From Inia geoffrensis (taxonomy: Eukaryota > Chordata > Mammalia > Artiodactyla > Iniidae), in the NCBI GenBank assembly GCA_036417435.1, contig CM070913.1:22598680-22662679 (forward strand): a stretch of DNA of 64,000 nucleotides, in the 5' to 3' direction. The position numbers and the translations under genes are program-made. A model generated the notes under the pieces. The model had not been told where the DNA came from. It ran no database searches and saw only the letters and a program-made list of their open reading frames with translations. This document shows positions 46,440-57,244 of the stretch, piece by piece; the stretch's first letter is position 1; each line of letters begins with the position of its first letter.

Positions 46440-46908
46440 AATGTTATAGGTTGAGTTGTGTCCCCTGCTGCCTCCAGAAGATATATTTATGTCTTAATCC
46501 CTGGTACCTTGAATGTGAACTAATTTGGAAATAAGGTCTTTGCAAACATAATCAAGTGAAGATGAGGTCATTAGGGTTGGCCTTAACCCAATATGATTGA
46601 TGTCCTTATAAAAAGGGGGACATTGGGACACAGAGACAGAGAGAGGGAGGGGAGAATGCTGGCAACAGAGGTAGAGATTGGAGTGTTGGAGCTGCAAGCC
46701 AAGGGATGCCAAGGACTGAAGGCCTCCATCAGGGTTTGGGAAGAGGTGAGGGAGGATTCTCCCCTGCAGGTCAAAGAGGGAGCATGGCCCTGCCAACACC
46801 TTGATTTCAGACTTAAAGCCTCCAGAACTGTGAGAGAATGAATTTCTATTGTTTCAAGCTACTGAGTTTGTGATACTTTGTTCTTGGCAGCCCTGGGAAA
46901 TGAGTACA
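46440..46908 (+). mobile_element. MaLR (MLT1-type) LTR 1
   Basis: GTTATAGGTTGAGTTGTGTC, GGAAATAAGGTCTTTGCAAA, GATGAGGTCATTAGGGTTGG, GATGTCCTTATAAAAAGGGG, CAACACCTTGATTTCAGACT, GCCTCCAGAACTGTGAGAGA and TTTCTATTGTTTCAAGCTAC cover the LTR from end to end. The 101- and 82-codon frames inside it are chance. Confidence 0.9.
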
Positions 46909-46909
46909 A

Positions 46910-48077
46910 ACCGTTTAAGAGTTCTTCCTGGAAATCTTGTTGACATTATCCATTTGCATAACTAACACTTTAGGTGGACTCTAAAGATAAACTTTGGTCC
47001 TGTTCCCCATTGAATGGTCCCAAATGCAAAATTAAGAGAGTCTGGTTTAGAAATGTCAACAGGAGCCCATAAATTAGAGGTATAGGGCCAACCCTCCCTG
47101 TACTGGGCATAGCTATAGACGTGAAGTGTAAGAATGGCATATGGCAATAGAGGCATTAATATATGCACTTTCTGGCCCAAAGGCAAAAGTAAAATGTAGG
47201 GACATCCCTTCTGGTTCTCCTGGCTGCCATAGAGCCTCTGGGATTCATGAAGCATGAAGATGCTATACTTTTGAGTGAGTAGTGATCTGTGTTGATGTTG
47301 TGACAGCAGGCTGGGATGATTTTAGATGCCTATTGTGATGCTCAGAAAACAGGGGAGGCTGGGGTGAGCCCTGCCAGGGGGTTTGGAGCCCATCCAGGTT
47401 TGTTTGTCTTACTGTTCAGGCACGTCCCTCAGCTCTGCTTGGAAGCAGCCAAAAGGAACGCTCCGGAAGGATTTCACAGAATACAGGTGGGGACTCAGAC
47501 AGTTTCCGACTAGTCAGGAGGCATCTCATGGTGAACAGAGTTCACTCCAAAATGACGAAAATAAATAGTAGTGACTAGAGACCAGTCTTTTGCGACCTGA
47601 TGTGGAAGATCTTACCCATTGCCCTAGGACTCACAGCCGGAAGTCAGAGATGTGCCTATAGCAGAGTTGACAAAAATAAATGGAAAGCAGGTTGCTGGCT
47701 ATGCCTCTTTCCAGCTGACTACCACGGGGAGTGGAGTAATTGCCACCTCAGTTCTCAAAAGAAGATCTCACATCCCCTCCATGCATTTGGTCTGGTTGCA
47801 GGAGCTGTCCATGTCCAAGGCAAAGTTAGAGAAGAGAGGGAGACCAGGAAATTTTAACAGAGACGGTTCTGGCATTGCATGGTCAGGCAGTGCTCAGCCC
47901 CAGAGCTTCTGCCAATGCTCTCGGGTTGTTTGGGGGCTCTGAGGGACTCCTGGACTGTTTCCAAATCCTAGGCATTGGCATTTTTCCCACAGAACAATAT
48001 GGAACAGGATCGGATCTCAACCCTATCCACTCTTCTTGGGTTTGCAGTTTCTATTTTGTCTCTGAGATTCCTTCCCT
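46910..48077. other. Unassigned DNA between two MaLR LTRs
   Basis: About 1.2 kb; could hold decayed MaLR internal sequence, but no gag or pol motif is visible. Frames of 85-97 codons at 46962-47942 are unrecognised. Confidence 0.4.
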
Positions 48078-48520
48078 GTTATGGGTTGAACGTTTCCCCC
48101 CAAATTCACGTGTTGAAGTCTCAGTACTTCAGAATGAAATGTTATTTGGAAAAAGGGTCGTTGCAGGTGTGATTAGTTAAATTAAGATGAAGTCATTAAA
48201 GTGGGCCCTAATCCAAAGTAAAGGTGGCCTAAAAGAAATGAAACATTTGGACACAGAAACATGTATAGAGGGAGAAGTCCACGTGAAGATTGGGGTGATG
48301 ATTCTATAACTCAAGAGACACCAGGGATTGCCAGCAAGGCAACAGAAACTACAAGAAAGGCATGGAATACATTCCCTCACAGCCCTTAGTAGGAAATTAA
48401 ACTCAGAAATCAAGCTGATACCTTGACTCCAGACCTCTTGCCTCTAGAACTGTGAGATGATCACTTTCTTGTTTAAGCCACACAGTTCGTGGTGCTTTGC
48501 TGGGATACCAAAACATACCC
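48078..48520 (+). mobile_element. MaLR (MLT1-type) LTR 2
   Basis: GTTATGGGTTGAACGTTTCC, ATTCACGTGTTGAAGTCTCA, GTGGGCCCTAATCCAAAGTA, GGGATTGCCAGCAAGGCAAC, CATTCCCTCACAGCCCTTAG, CCTCTAGAACTGTGAGATGA and CTTGTTTAAGCCACACAGTT. Its 5' part differs from LTR 1 (TTTCCCCCCAAATTCACGTG), suggesting another subfamily. Confidence 0.88.
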
Positions 48521-50190
48521 CATCATTAAGCATGAAATCAGACATGGGGAGCGATGTGCTGAGAGTGGGCTGGCAGGGCAGCGGAGCAGATCTTGGGAGC
48601 GGGGTTCAGCAGTGGGGTTGTGATAGAGAGGTTTGGGAGGCTGGCACGTGTCCAACCCTCCATGGACATGATCCACCAACTGCCCCAGACTGTTTTTTTC
48701 CAAGCGTCTGCCTTGTCCTGCATGCTGTAACAGCCCACAGGGTAACAGTGATGGGAGAGAGGCAAGGCAACAAGAATTCCTGGAGACATGATAACCAACT
48801 CTTTTTAAGTTTAATCAGAGAATTGAAGACAGGAAGCTGAAGACTTTCATTCCCTAATGGGTGATACATTAGGATTCCAAGTATATCAGTTATTCTAAAA
48901 ATAAAAGTAAACATATGAAGGAAATAAATTAACAAAATAGCCAAGTTTTCATGAGAAGACTGCTGTTTTCCTGCCTTAGAAATCTTGCTTTTTCAGTGAA
49001 ACCTTCAATTTTCCTGTAGGGTGACCATTGCGGTGATGAACAAGACATTCCAGGATTCTGTGTCAAAGCCCTTTACTTTTTTCCTCTTTTCACTCTTTTG
49101 TCTCCCACCCCAACTCTTAGTAGCTTCTTTGCATAAATGAGATAACGCATATCTTAATGCTAATCAATGATTAGCAAATAGATACTTAAGAAATATTCTT
49201 TTCATTGTTTCCTGTCTCTTAACGGTCCTTTTATTATATCTTCTTTAAATATATGTGCCTTAAGCCTCAAGATATTCATAAAATCAGAGGTTGCGGTCTT
49301 AATTTTATTTGTGTAATGAAATTTCATTAGTTGCTAACATGTTTTAAAGAGTGAGGTTATGTATATATAATTTTAAAAGTGGATTTCCAACTTCAACATT
49401 TCTGAAGAAAATTGGAAGATCTAACACTATTCCTGGTGGAAGGAAAACCTGGTTAGCATTTGCATTAAGTGTGTATTAATAACGTTACCCCAAATGGCTG
49501 CCTATGTGAAATTCAGCAGAGCCAAAAGAAAGCTGCAACATTAGTATTGCTTAATTAGAATCACTAGAGACCCACGCCTATGAATACTTTGAGCTTGTGG
49601 TTGAAGCCTTCTGAACACTGATTAATAATAAATATTTCCTTTTAAATTATATTTTGTGAGCCAGGTTTCTAGTGACAGAATTGGACAGTGGCTGATGCAA
49701 TAAAAAAAAAAAAAGAATTAATTTTTATTAGCATTCACAGTTTGCAAAGTTTGCAAAGTTCCTTGGTATGAGGACTGCACATCATCAACTTGGCTTTGGC
49801 AGTGATGTGTGTTGGAACCTCAGCAGTGACAAAAGGTAATGAGGAGGGACTGTGGAGTGATCTGATTTTAATACTGTCCTCTGGAGGGGTCATGAGAATC
49901 AGTGTCCTAAAGAGGGGGTGGGTAGCAAAATTAAGCTCAATCCAGGCTGGGGTGATAGAAGTTGTCAAAGGCAGTTGATGGATTTCAGCTATGCTGATGC
50001 TTGTAGGCAAATGGAACTTGGCATCCTTCATGGGAGAATGTCCATCTGGTTTGAAGCAGGAATCCACAGAGGGTGGATGTTGAGCAGCGGGGCCTAAGCA
50101 AGGGCAAGGTTTAGGTGGTGGGTGGGGCCAATGCTCAGGACCCACAGGGCTGGAAAATGTTCTGGGGGCTGTGGGGGTGGGGCTTAGGCT
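48521..50190. other. Unassigned DNA
   Basis: No gene recognised. A 13-base A-run lies at about 49701-49714, and a tandem TTTGCAAAG pair near 49741-49758. The 152-codon minus-strand frame (49735-50193) is proline/threonine-rich, has no known domain, and ends near a GC-rich block; I cannot assign it. Confidence 0.4.
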
Positions 50191-50194
50191 CAAG

Positions 50195-50700
50195 GAACAG
50201 AAGGGACCCCGGCGTGCCCCCCACCCCCCAGTCTCAGAAGGCAGGGGACTTCACCTGGGAGCCCAGCAGGCTTCCTGGGCTCGAGTGGGCGGGGCAATTG
50301 CCCTCCAATCCCCTGCCACTCCTCCTGGATGCCTCCTCCTGCCTTCTACTCCTGATCTCCCCGGCCTCCTTCCTATGCCCCCAGGACCCATGTGGCCTGG
50401 ATGGGGCTTTGCGGGGCGTATCTGCTTGGGAGCTCGGCAGGCTCCCCGGCCTCAGTGGGCCAGGTGATCGCGCTCTACTCCTTTCCTGCTCTTCCGGGAG
50501 AGTCCCTCCCTCCTGCCTCTCCTGATCTTCTCGGCCTCAGGGGCGCGCATCCTGTCTGGCCTCCACTTCTCCTCCCTCCTCAGTTCCTCTACGTCCTACG
50601 GGTTCACTTTGGGGTTCCTCCCATCTCCTTGGGTGTCAGAGTCCCTCACCAGCGACCGGCAGGCGCCCTAGTTGTGGGGAGATGTTAACTGTGCGTCTTC
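50195..50700. repeat. GC-rich block with ~171-bp imperfect tandem duplication
   Basis: Unit 1 starts near 50257 (GGGAGCCCAGCAGGCTTCCT) and unit 2 near 50428 (GGGAGCTCGGCAGGCTCCCC). Both run through CCTGCC..CTCCTGATCT and CTCGGCCTC/CCCCGGCCTC blocks. GC is about 64% by eye, with roughly two dozen CpGs in 500 bases, well above neighbours but below a strict CpG-island ratio. Overlapping + frames (to 136 codons) reflect composition. It may be part of an ERV LTR or a minisatellite; no family recognised. Confidence 0.6.
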
Positions 50701-51160
50701 CCACACCGCCGTCCAGGAATGGTGTTTAGAAACCAAGAACTGAAAGGGAGGTGGCTGGTTTTAAGGATGTCTACAAATTAATTTTTTCTTTGGATTTCAA
50801 CGTTTTTCTCTTCTGTGTGTCTTGGTCATTTTTGTTTACCTGACACGTGCATGAGTTTGTCCTATACCTGGAAATATACACAGACCTCCCCACCCCCAGT
50901 CTTGAGGAGAGTCAGACATACATGCCCAGAAAAGAAATGCTGTGCTCACCCCAAGACGCATGAGAAGCATCCTCTGGAGGGAGGAATAGGGGTCAGGGAA
51001 GGCTTCGTGGGGGAAAGCAATCTTTGCAGAGATCACTGAAGGTTGCTTTCCTTGGTGGAAGTTTGGGAGAGCATGTTTTAGGGCAGTGGAACCACCTGAG
51101 CACGACCAAGGGCAGGACACAGGAGCATACTGAGAGTCTGTGGGACAGAGCCTGGAGTCC
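50700..51160. other. Unassigned DNA between GC block and LTR
   Basis: Contains AGGAATAGGGGTCAGGGAAG near 50981, compatible with an L2 scrap. It might also be the U3 of the LTR that follows; the boundary is unknown. Confidence 0.35.
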
Positions 51161-51164
51161 CACG

Positions 51165-51577
51165 TATCTGGAGTTGTTTGGGGCAGGAATGGTGGGAGAG
51201 GCCATCCACCATGGCTCTGAAAGTCCTGTGTGTTCTTGCTGAGAATACCTGCCTACTTCCGACCCAGACGTCTGAGCAGCCCTGTTTCTTGAAGTGTTTG
51301 CTGTGTGCAAGCTTGAGGGCTGAGGTCAGGTCTTTCCCCAAAGAGCAGGCTTGCTTCTGCTTGCTATAAAAGTGGCGAATCCCCAAGTTCAGCACTCCTT
51401 TCTTGTAACGCAACTCCCTGCCTGTGCGGGCATCCGCAACGAGCCCTCGCATCACCGCTTGGGGCTTGGGGCACAGGACGAACCCACGAGAACACGAAGA
51501 CCTCAATACTGCTTTTACCAGAGTGATAAAGACCTTTTGCTCTGATCCTGGAGTCTTGATTCTTTTGCTGGTGTCCA
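51165..51577 (+). mobile_element. Candidate ERV solo LTR
   Basis: A TATA box CTATAAAA (51364-51371) is followed by a short GC-richer leader, a GATAAA-like cleavage signal (51525-51530) and a closing GAGTCTTGATTCTTTTGCTG then GTGTCCA, arranged as U3-R-U5. No primer-binding site, gag or pol follows, so a solo LTR is the best reading. The 5' limit and TSD were not found. The long antisense frame over it (166 codons, 51078-51578) is not a known protein. Confidence 0.5.
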
Positions 51578-51579
51578 TG

Positions 51580-53580
51580 AAATGATATTAAGCTAATTTA
51601 TTAGCTTATAATATGAAAAAATCTCAGAGCCTGCACAGTTCTTGATAAGGACTGAGAGTTCAGGTTGGGAAGGCAGGCTGCATGTCTGGCAACAAGAGCC
51701 TGGAATCCATTTAATTCTCATGTGTAATCTGCTCTGGAAACTTGCAGAAGGTGGACATTGCTGTTCCTCATTTCCTTTTTCTCCAAAGGAAATACTTTTA
51801 TTCACGGTTCAAGCGTGATGGCGCACATTTACTATTTGCCATTTTTAGTGCAATGTCTGTTATCTGAGGACGGTCTTGCTCTCTCTTTGTCTCTCTACTG
51901 TTCGTGGGTTTAGGATATTAACGAGCAGAAGGGTGCTTGCCGTAGTTAAGCCTTCTTTTTGATAATTGTAGGTTGAATTAAACTGGGGGTATTACACAAG
52001 GGCGTGGATGCCCACACAGTGGATACAGCTGGAGGGGTCAGAGACAACTGTGCTGATGCCAGAACTTGTCATAATAGAGCATTCAAAGAGCAGTGAGTCA
52101 GCAAGGGGTCAACAGGCCACATGAGGCACCAGGAAGTGTGACATTTAAAACATGGAGCAGGTCAGAGCCCAGGTATGCAGATAAGAATCAGGACACAAAT
52201 GCCAGGTTGTAAGGCTAGAGGCAAACCCAGAGCATTATAAAGAGCCGGAGAACCAGGAGACCTGAAAGGGCAAGGCAGGTTCAGGGCAGGGTGAGCAGAG
52301 ACTCAGCAGTTAGGAAGGACCTTGGTCAGTGAGGTGAGTACCCACACAGCAGGAGGGTCCTTCCCCAGGCAGAGCTAGTCCCAGGGCAGGGCTCAGAGGA
52401 GACCAAGCAAGTGCTTTGCAAGTTAACCCTGGGTTAACTCAGGTAGGTGAAAAGCTGCTTTGAGGATGACATCTTCTTTTTGAAACACTGTAATGGATTT
52501 TCTTGGAGGAGAATAAAAATGTAGTTCATCTTTCTTGGTGTGTCCTCATTAAACCCCAGCTCTACTGACATTTACACTTTTCAGCATCTGCATTTTGCCA
52601 GCAGATCAGACCTTGATGATCCTTAAAAAAGTGATGCTATGGGTGAGAACAGTGCTGTTCAACATCGTGGTACTTGATACCAGTTACAACCTCCAGATAC
52701 ACGTAATAGTCTTTCTGAAATGTGTACCAGGCTATGGAATTAAAAATATGTTTATCATTTAAAATGTGAGATAATGGTTTCGGGAAGCTGACAATATAGA
52801 AATCAGTTTCTAAAAAAGGTGCTGTCTAGAAATAGACACATGCTCCCTCCATCCCCTCCGTCCTGGCACACATAACCCAAAATTTGGACCCTCACATTTG
52901 TAACTCATTTGCATACGTAAGTGCCAGTTGGCAGTATTTTGAATACTTCAGCACTTCTCTGCATCCGTTTGAGTTGGGGCTGCTACCGAAGCCCTGTTTC
53001 AACGTGTTTTGTTTTTCCTGCCATTTCAAAATGAAGTCGTGAGGTTGGGACCTCTTCCAAGTAGGTTCAGAAAGTAATTTATTTTCACCTTCTTCCTGTC
53101 CTAATTCCATCTCATCCGGCGCCTCTCTGAAGCTGTAAGCTGTAACTAGAGGTCTCATGGTCATTTCAGTGAATCCCAGAACGTGTAACAGTGACTTTGG
53201 CGTAACATTTGGGAAGCCAGCCAGGGAAGATGGACATTTTGGCTTCTGTTAGCATCATGTAGAGATTTTCAAAGAAAGTGAAAACAGGCTAGAATGGGGC
53301 AAGGAGAAAAGCACATCACACAAATTCCATTTTCCCTAACTTTGAGTTCTTTTTCTAAGGTTAAATCTGTGTGCTGAGATAGATGTTATTTTTTCTTTTT
53401 TCCTTCTTTCCTCCATGACCCTCAAATTTCTTTTCTTTTCACCTCCAAGAAGGTACTCGTTAACGGATACACAAACGTTTGGCTGAGTGATGGCACGGTT
53501 GGTTTGCCAACAGCAAGGGTGTAAGCTGGCAAATGTCTTTGAGTGGAATAATTTAAGGACAGGATGATTTTTCAACTTAA
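51580..53580. other. Unassigned DNA, no gene seen
   Basis: About 2 kb of unremarkable sequence. Purine-rich AGG/CAG strings at 52190-52400 have no clear period. Frames to 90 codons are unrecognised. Confidence 0.45.
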
Positions 53581-53582
53581 TT

Positions 53583-53625
53583 TAAGAAAAATTTTATTGG
53601 AGTATAGTTGATTTACAATGTTGTG
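53583..53625 (-). mobile_element. L1 3' terminal scrap, reversed
   Basis: TTTTATTGGAGTATAGTTGA and TTTACAATGTTGTGTT are the reverse complement of the terminal L1 3' UTR. Only about 40 bases are left. Confidence 0.75.
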
Positions 53626-53629
53626 TTCC

Positions 53630-53930
53630 ATTAAATTTTTACTTTAAATCTATTTTTAATTTGTAGGGTCATACCTTAATGGTTACAAATAGGAATACAG
53701 GGAGACATGTCACCCTTTCCTGGTTCCAAAGCCACCAGTCTCCTCTCCTCTTTGCTAATTGTGGGTTTCTCTTTACAATTTCACAGGCATTTTATGCATA
53801 TACAATTCTTACAATGGAAGGTTAGCATTAGCCACCAAGGAACGGTATCAGATGCTTTCAGAAGGAGGTGACACGTAGTGTGTCAGCTGGTGAAGCTGGA
53901 TATCTTGCTTCGGGCAAAGATTCTGTTCAT
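53630..53930. other. Unassigned DNA between L1 pieces
   Basis: No feature seen other than the junctions with L1 sequence on both sides. It may itself be L1-derived (GGAATACAGGGAGACATGTC resembles none I can name). Confidence 0.35.
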
Positions 53931-53944
53931 GCTCTAATAAAAGA

Positions 53945-54395
53945 GGCTTGGACCTAGAGTCTGTCATACAGAGCGAAGTAAGTCAGAAAGAGAAAAACAA
54001 ATACTGTATGCTAACACATATATATGGAATCTAAGAAAAAAAAATGTCATGAAGAACCTAGGGCTAAGATGGGAATAAAGACACAGACCTACTAGAGAAT
54101 GGACTTGAGGATATGGGGTGGGGGAAGGGTAAGCTGTGACAAATCATGAGAGTGGCATGAACATATATATACTACCAAACGTAAAATAGATAGCTAGTGG
54201 GAAGCGGTCGCATAGCCTCGGTGCTTTGTGACCACCTAGAGGGGTGGGGTAGGGAGGGTGGGAGGGAGGGTGACGCAAGAGGCAGGAGATATGGGAACAT
54301 ATGTATATGTATAACTGATTCACTTTGTTATACAGCAGAAACTAAGACACCATTGTAAAGCAATTATACTCCAATAAAGATGTTAAACAAATTTT
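53945..54395 (+). mobile_element. L1 3' end (cetacean type) with G-rich tract
   Basis: GAGTCTGTCATACAGAGCGA, AGTAAGTCAGAAAGAGAAAA, ATATGGAATCTAAGAAAAAA, ACAGACCTACTAGAGAATGG, a G-rich polypurine tract, CATATGTATATGTATAACTG, CACTTTGTTATACAGCAGAA and ATTATACTCCAATAAAGATG. Ordered L1 3' UTR of the younger cetartiodactyl type, 5'-truncated; no RT domain. Confidence 0.92.
54241..54270 (+). other. G-quadruplex motif in the L1 3' UTR
   Basis: Seven G-tracts of three or four G separated by one or two bases over 30 positions satisfy the canonical G3+N1-7 pattern several times over. G-rich polypurine tracts are a known conserved trait of mammalian L1 3' UTRs. Confidence 0.9.
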
Positions 54396-54735
54396 TATAT
54401 GCTGCTGGTGGGATAATAAATCGGTATAATAATCTCAAAAAAAAAAAGAGGCTTTGTGCTTTGAAAGTCAGGAAATGTGAAGTTCAAAGGCATTTTCGGG
54501 AGAGAGAGAGAATATAGGCTGCTGACAATTCAGGGGTTAGAAAAACCTTCCTTGTAGCCTCTGATACCTGTATCCAGATAAAAATAAGATGAAGGTGGAA
54601 ATCAAGGGCAACCAAAGTACCTGAGTCATTTTTCCGAGGTGGGAAACCAGCTCTGGGTCTGACCAATTAATGGACCCTTGAATGGTAATGTGTATAAAAG
54701 TGGGGGATTTTGCTAAAACGCCATTGCTGGTTCGA
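54396..54735. other. Unassigned DNA
   Basis: An A-run at 54438-54448 closes the L1 neighbourhood; the rest is unrecognised. Confidence 0.4.
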
Positions 54736-54737
54736 TT

Positions 54738-54825
54738 GGTCTGGGGTGTGGCCTGAGAGTGTGCATTTCTAACAAACCTCTAGGTGCTGCTGGTCCGCAC
54801 TTTGAGTACCAAGGACCTAAACAGA
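54738..54825 (-). mobile_element. MER5-like hAT fragment
   Basis: GGTCTGGGGTGTGGCCTGAG, TGTGCATTTCTAACAAACCT, CTAGGTGCTGCTGGTCCGCA and CTTTGAGTACC match the reversed right part of MER5A. Its partner end is missing. A similar CACACTTTGAGAAACCC at 54930-54946 may belong to a second fragment. Confidence 0.65.
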
Positions 54826-54829
54826 CCCT

Positions 54830-56300
54830 ACCTTCCGAGATTCTGTTTCCACGGGTGTAAGACAGAGCTCTGCTTTTTGATGGCCTTCCCTACGTTGAAA
54901 GGTAATTCTGATGTAGGTTGACCTCAGAACACACTTTGAGAAACCCAACTCTTATGCCTGGAATTTGTTTTCCTTCATATAAATAGAGTGGAGAACATTA
55001 TCACAGAGGAGGGTAGAAAAGGCTTGGGGAGGTGTAGGATAAAGCTGCGGGATGATGCATGGGGGGAGGGGAGGGATTTTGAATCAAATACATAACCTGC
55101 AATTGAAACGTAATTTTGCTTCTCACCAGTGAGAAGACTCTCCCAGAAGGAGGATCACTGGCCTTCCTCCACTTCTCTGTTGTAGGCTTTGGGATAGTAG
55201 ACACAGAGGATGTCACTCAACACACCATTCCTTGAAATGTCCCCTTCTCCATGAGCTTTGGTCCCAGTCATGTAATCTTCCACTTTTCCCAATGAAGCCA
55301 ATGTGCTTCCTTGTATCATCTCATCCCAGGACACCCAGATGCCCTCACTAAGGCTGATTTTGTCCCCGGACTCAGATTTGGCTTTCAGATGTACAATGTG
55401 CAAATGCCTAAAGGGCAATGTGCCCAGATTTCCGACACAGTCCTGACCTCTGTTCAGACCATTGGTGGGCACCACTTCAGAATCAACCTGGCTTCAGTAA
55501 AATAAGTAAGTAATGTCTGTTTCCATTTCCTGGGAAACTGGCCTCTTTCTATAAAATCAGGCTTTTCCGGGAGGCCTTCCCAGAACATCTCCTTCCGTCA
55601 GGGTAGTCACGGACACACTGCTGCAGTAGGTATCTGCTTCTGGGCTCCCTGGGGCAGTGGGTCAAGGGCCCACTGGATGTGATGGAGGGAGGGTGGCAGC
55701 GGCTGTGATGGAGAATTTTGGCAGGCATCTTTGTCTCCTCGACAAGGAGACCCCCGTCCCAGGACCTCCATGTAGACGTGACTGCCCCTTTTTCATCGTG
55801 GTTTGCCAGGCCCCAGCTGAACAGGGTGTGGGAAGTAGCCTAGGTTGAATTCTTTGCTGCTTTGTGCCCTCTTCTGTTCAGTGAACTGCTTTTCGTCACA
55901 ACAACTTGACCACACACAAACCCCTGAAGCAGACCGGGGTGATGAAGTTCTCCATAACCGTGCACCTGCCATTGCTAATGTAGGAAGTGAAAATAACATC
56001 AATGCACTCCATCCCACGCGACAAAGAAACGCCAGCCCCAAAAAATCCCCTTGCAAAATGCCACCGAGACACCCACTCAGCCCGCACCCTTACGCAAGCA
56101 CAGCAGCTGAACACCTGACATGTGGCACATCACCCCGTGTACCTCACGTGCCTTCTTGCTTGGATGGGAGCAGGGAAATTTAAGCATTGGCACCCAATGC
56201 ACAGCCTTCCAGTTTCCCTACCTTATTTAACTCTTGCAGCATCTCTTTGAGGTGGTAGTAAATGTCTTATTATTTTACCTCATAGTAAAGATTACACAGC
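54830..56300. other. Unassigned DNA, no gene seen
   Basis: Frames of 106 codons (minus, 55155-55475) and 112 codons (+, 55845-56183) show no domain or family resemblance. No nameable repeat was found. Confidence 0.4.
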
Positions 56301-56305
56301 CCATG

Positions 56306-56762
56306 CTATGGGTCGAATTGTGTCCCCTGCTACAAATTCATATGTAGAAGTTGTAACTCCTAGTTCCTCAGAATGTGCCCTTATCTGGGCATAAGGTCAT
56401 TGCAGATGTCATTTGCTAAGATGAGATTATTAGGATGGATCCCAATTTAATGACTAGTGTCCTCATAAAGTAGAAAAATTTGGAAGTAGACATACCAGAC
56501 ATACACATGGTGTTCTCCCTGTGAAGATAAAGGCAGAGATGAGTGATGCCTCTACAAGTCCAGAAGTGCCAAAGATGGCAGCAAGGCACCAGAAGCTGGA
56601 GGTGACACATGGAACATATTCTCCTTCAAAGCCCTCAGAAGGAACCAACCCTGCCGACACCTTGATCTTGGATTTCTAGCCCCCAGAACTGTGAGACAAT
56701 TAATTTCAGTTAAGTCACCCAGGTCATGGCACTTGGTTACAGCAGCCCTAGCAAATTAACAT
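56306..56762 (+). mobile_element. MaLR (MLT1-type) LTR 3
   Basis: GCTATGGGTCGAATTGTGTC, TTCATATGTAGAAGTTGTAA, CATTGCAGATGTCATTTGCT, GTGTCCTCATAAAGTAGAAA, AGGAACCAACCCTGCCGACA, CACCTTGATCTTGGATTTCT, CCCCAGAACTGTGAGACAAT and CTTGGTTACAGCAGCCCTAG give a complete LTR. Confidence 0.9.
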
Positions 56763-56899
56763 AGCCCCCAAGCAACAGCATGGGGACATAAAACAGGTTT
56801 TCTGGATCCTTCTCTACTAGTGCTATAGGCATGTTGTACCAAGGGGGAGCTGAGAATGAGAGGGCCATGGCAACGTTAACATTTTAAAAGCCAATGAGG

Positions 56900-57111
56900 G
56901 GGCTTCCCTGGTGGCGCAGTGGTTGGGAGTCCGCCTGCCGATGCAGGGGACGCGGGTTCGTGCCCCGGTCCGGGAGGATCCCACGTGCCGCGGAGCGGCT
57001 GGGCCCGTGAGCCATGGCCGCTGAGCCTGCGCGTCCGGAGCCTGTGCCCCGCAACGGGAGAGGCCACAACGGTGAGAGGCCCGCGTATCGCAAAAAAAAA
57101 AAAAAAAAAAA
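56900..57111 (+). mobile_element. Near-pristine CHR-type SINE, full length
   Basis: Complete tRNA-derived head GGCTTCCCTGGTGGCGCAGT, body and a 20+ A-tail ending before 57112. The 14-bp TSD AAAAGCCAATGAGG is perfect (56886-56899 and 57112-57125); its 5' A bases merge with the tail. CpGs are largely preserved (CGCGGG, CCGCGGAGCGG, GCGCGTCCGG), unlike older copies here. It is the only + strand SINE of the group in the window. Frames of up to 113 codons over it are artefacts. Confidence 0.95.
56912..56965 (+). promoter_or_regulatory. Internal RNA polymerase III promoter (A and B boxes) of the SINE
   Basis: TGGCGCAGTGG at 56912-56922 fits the A-box pattern TRGYNNAGYGG exactly. GGTTCGTGCCC at 56955-56965 resembles the B box GGTTCGANTCC with changes near its end. 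Box spacing is like a tRNA gene. Activity depends on flanking sequence and is not shown here. Confidence 0.7.
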
Positions 57112-57244
57112 AAAAGCCAATGAGGAAGCATTTTTATCTCCCCAGTCCCCCACTTTAGACCCACTCAGCAAATCAACTTACATACAAGCATTCCTTTCTG
57201 CCCCCAAATCTCCTTCAACAAGGCTTTGGACACTGATTCCCAGG

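Noticed and set aside
51078..51578. 166-codon minus-strand ORF, the longest in the window
   Set aside because: It lies antisense over a candidate LTR and resembles no protein family.
55155..55475. 106-codon minus-strand ORF that at first looked protein-like
   Set aside because: No recognised motif or homologue; composition is ordinary.
56900..57111. tRNA-like gene (A box, B box) at the SINE head
   Set aside because: The tRNA-like part lacks a foldable full cloverleaf and continues into SINE body and poly(A); it is a retroposon, as are the other nine copies.
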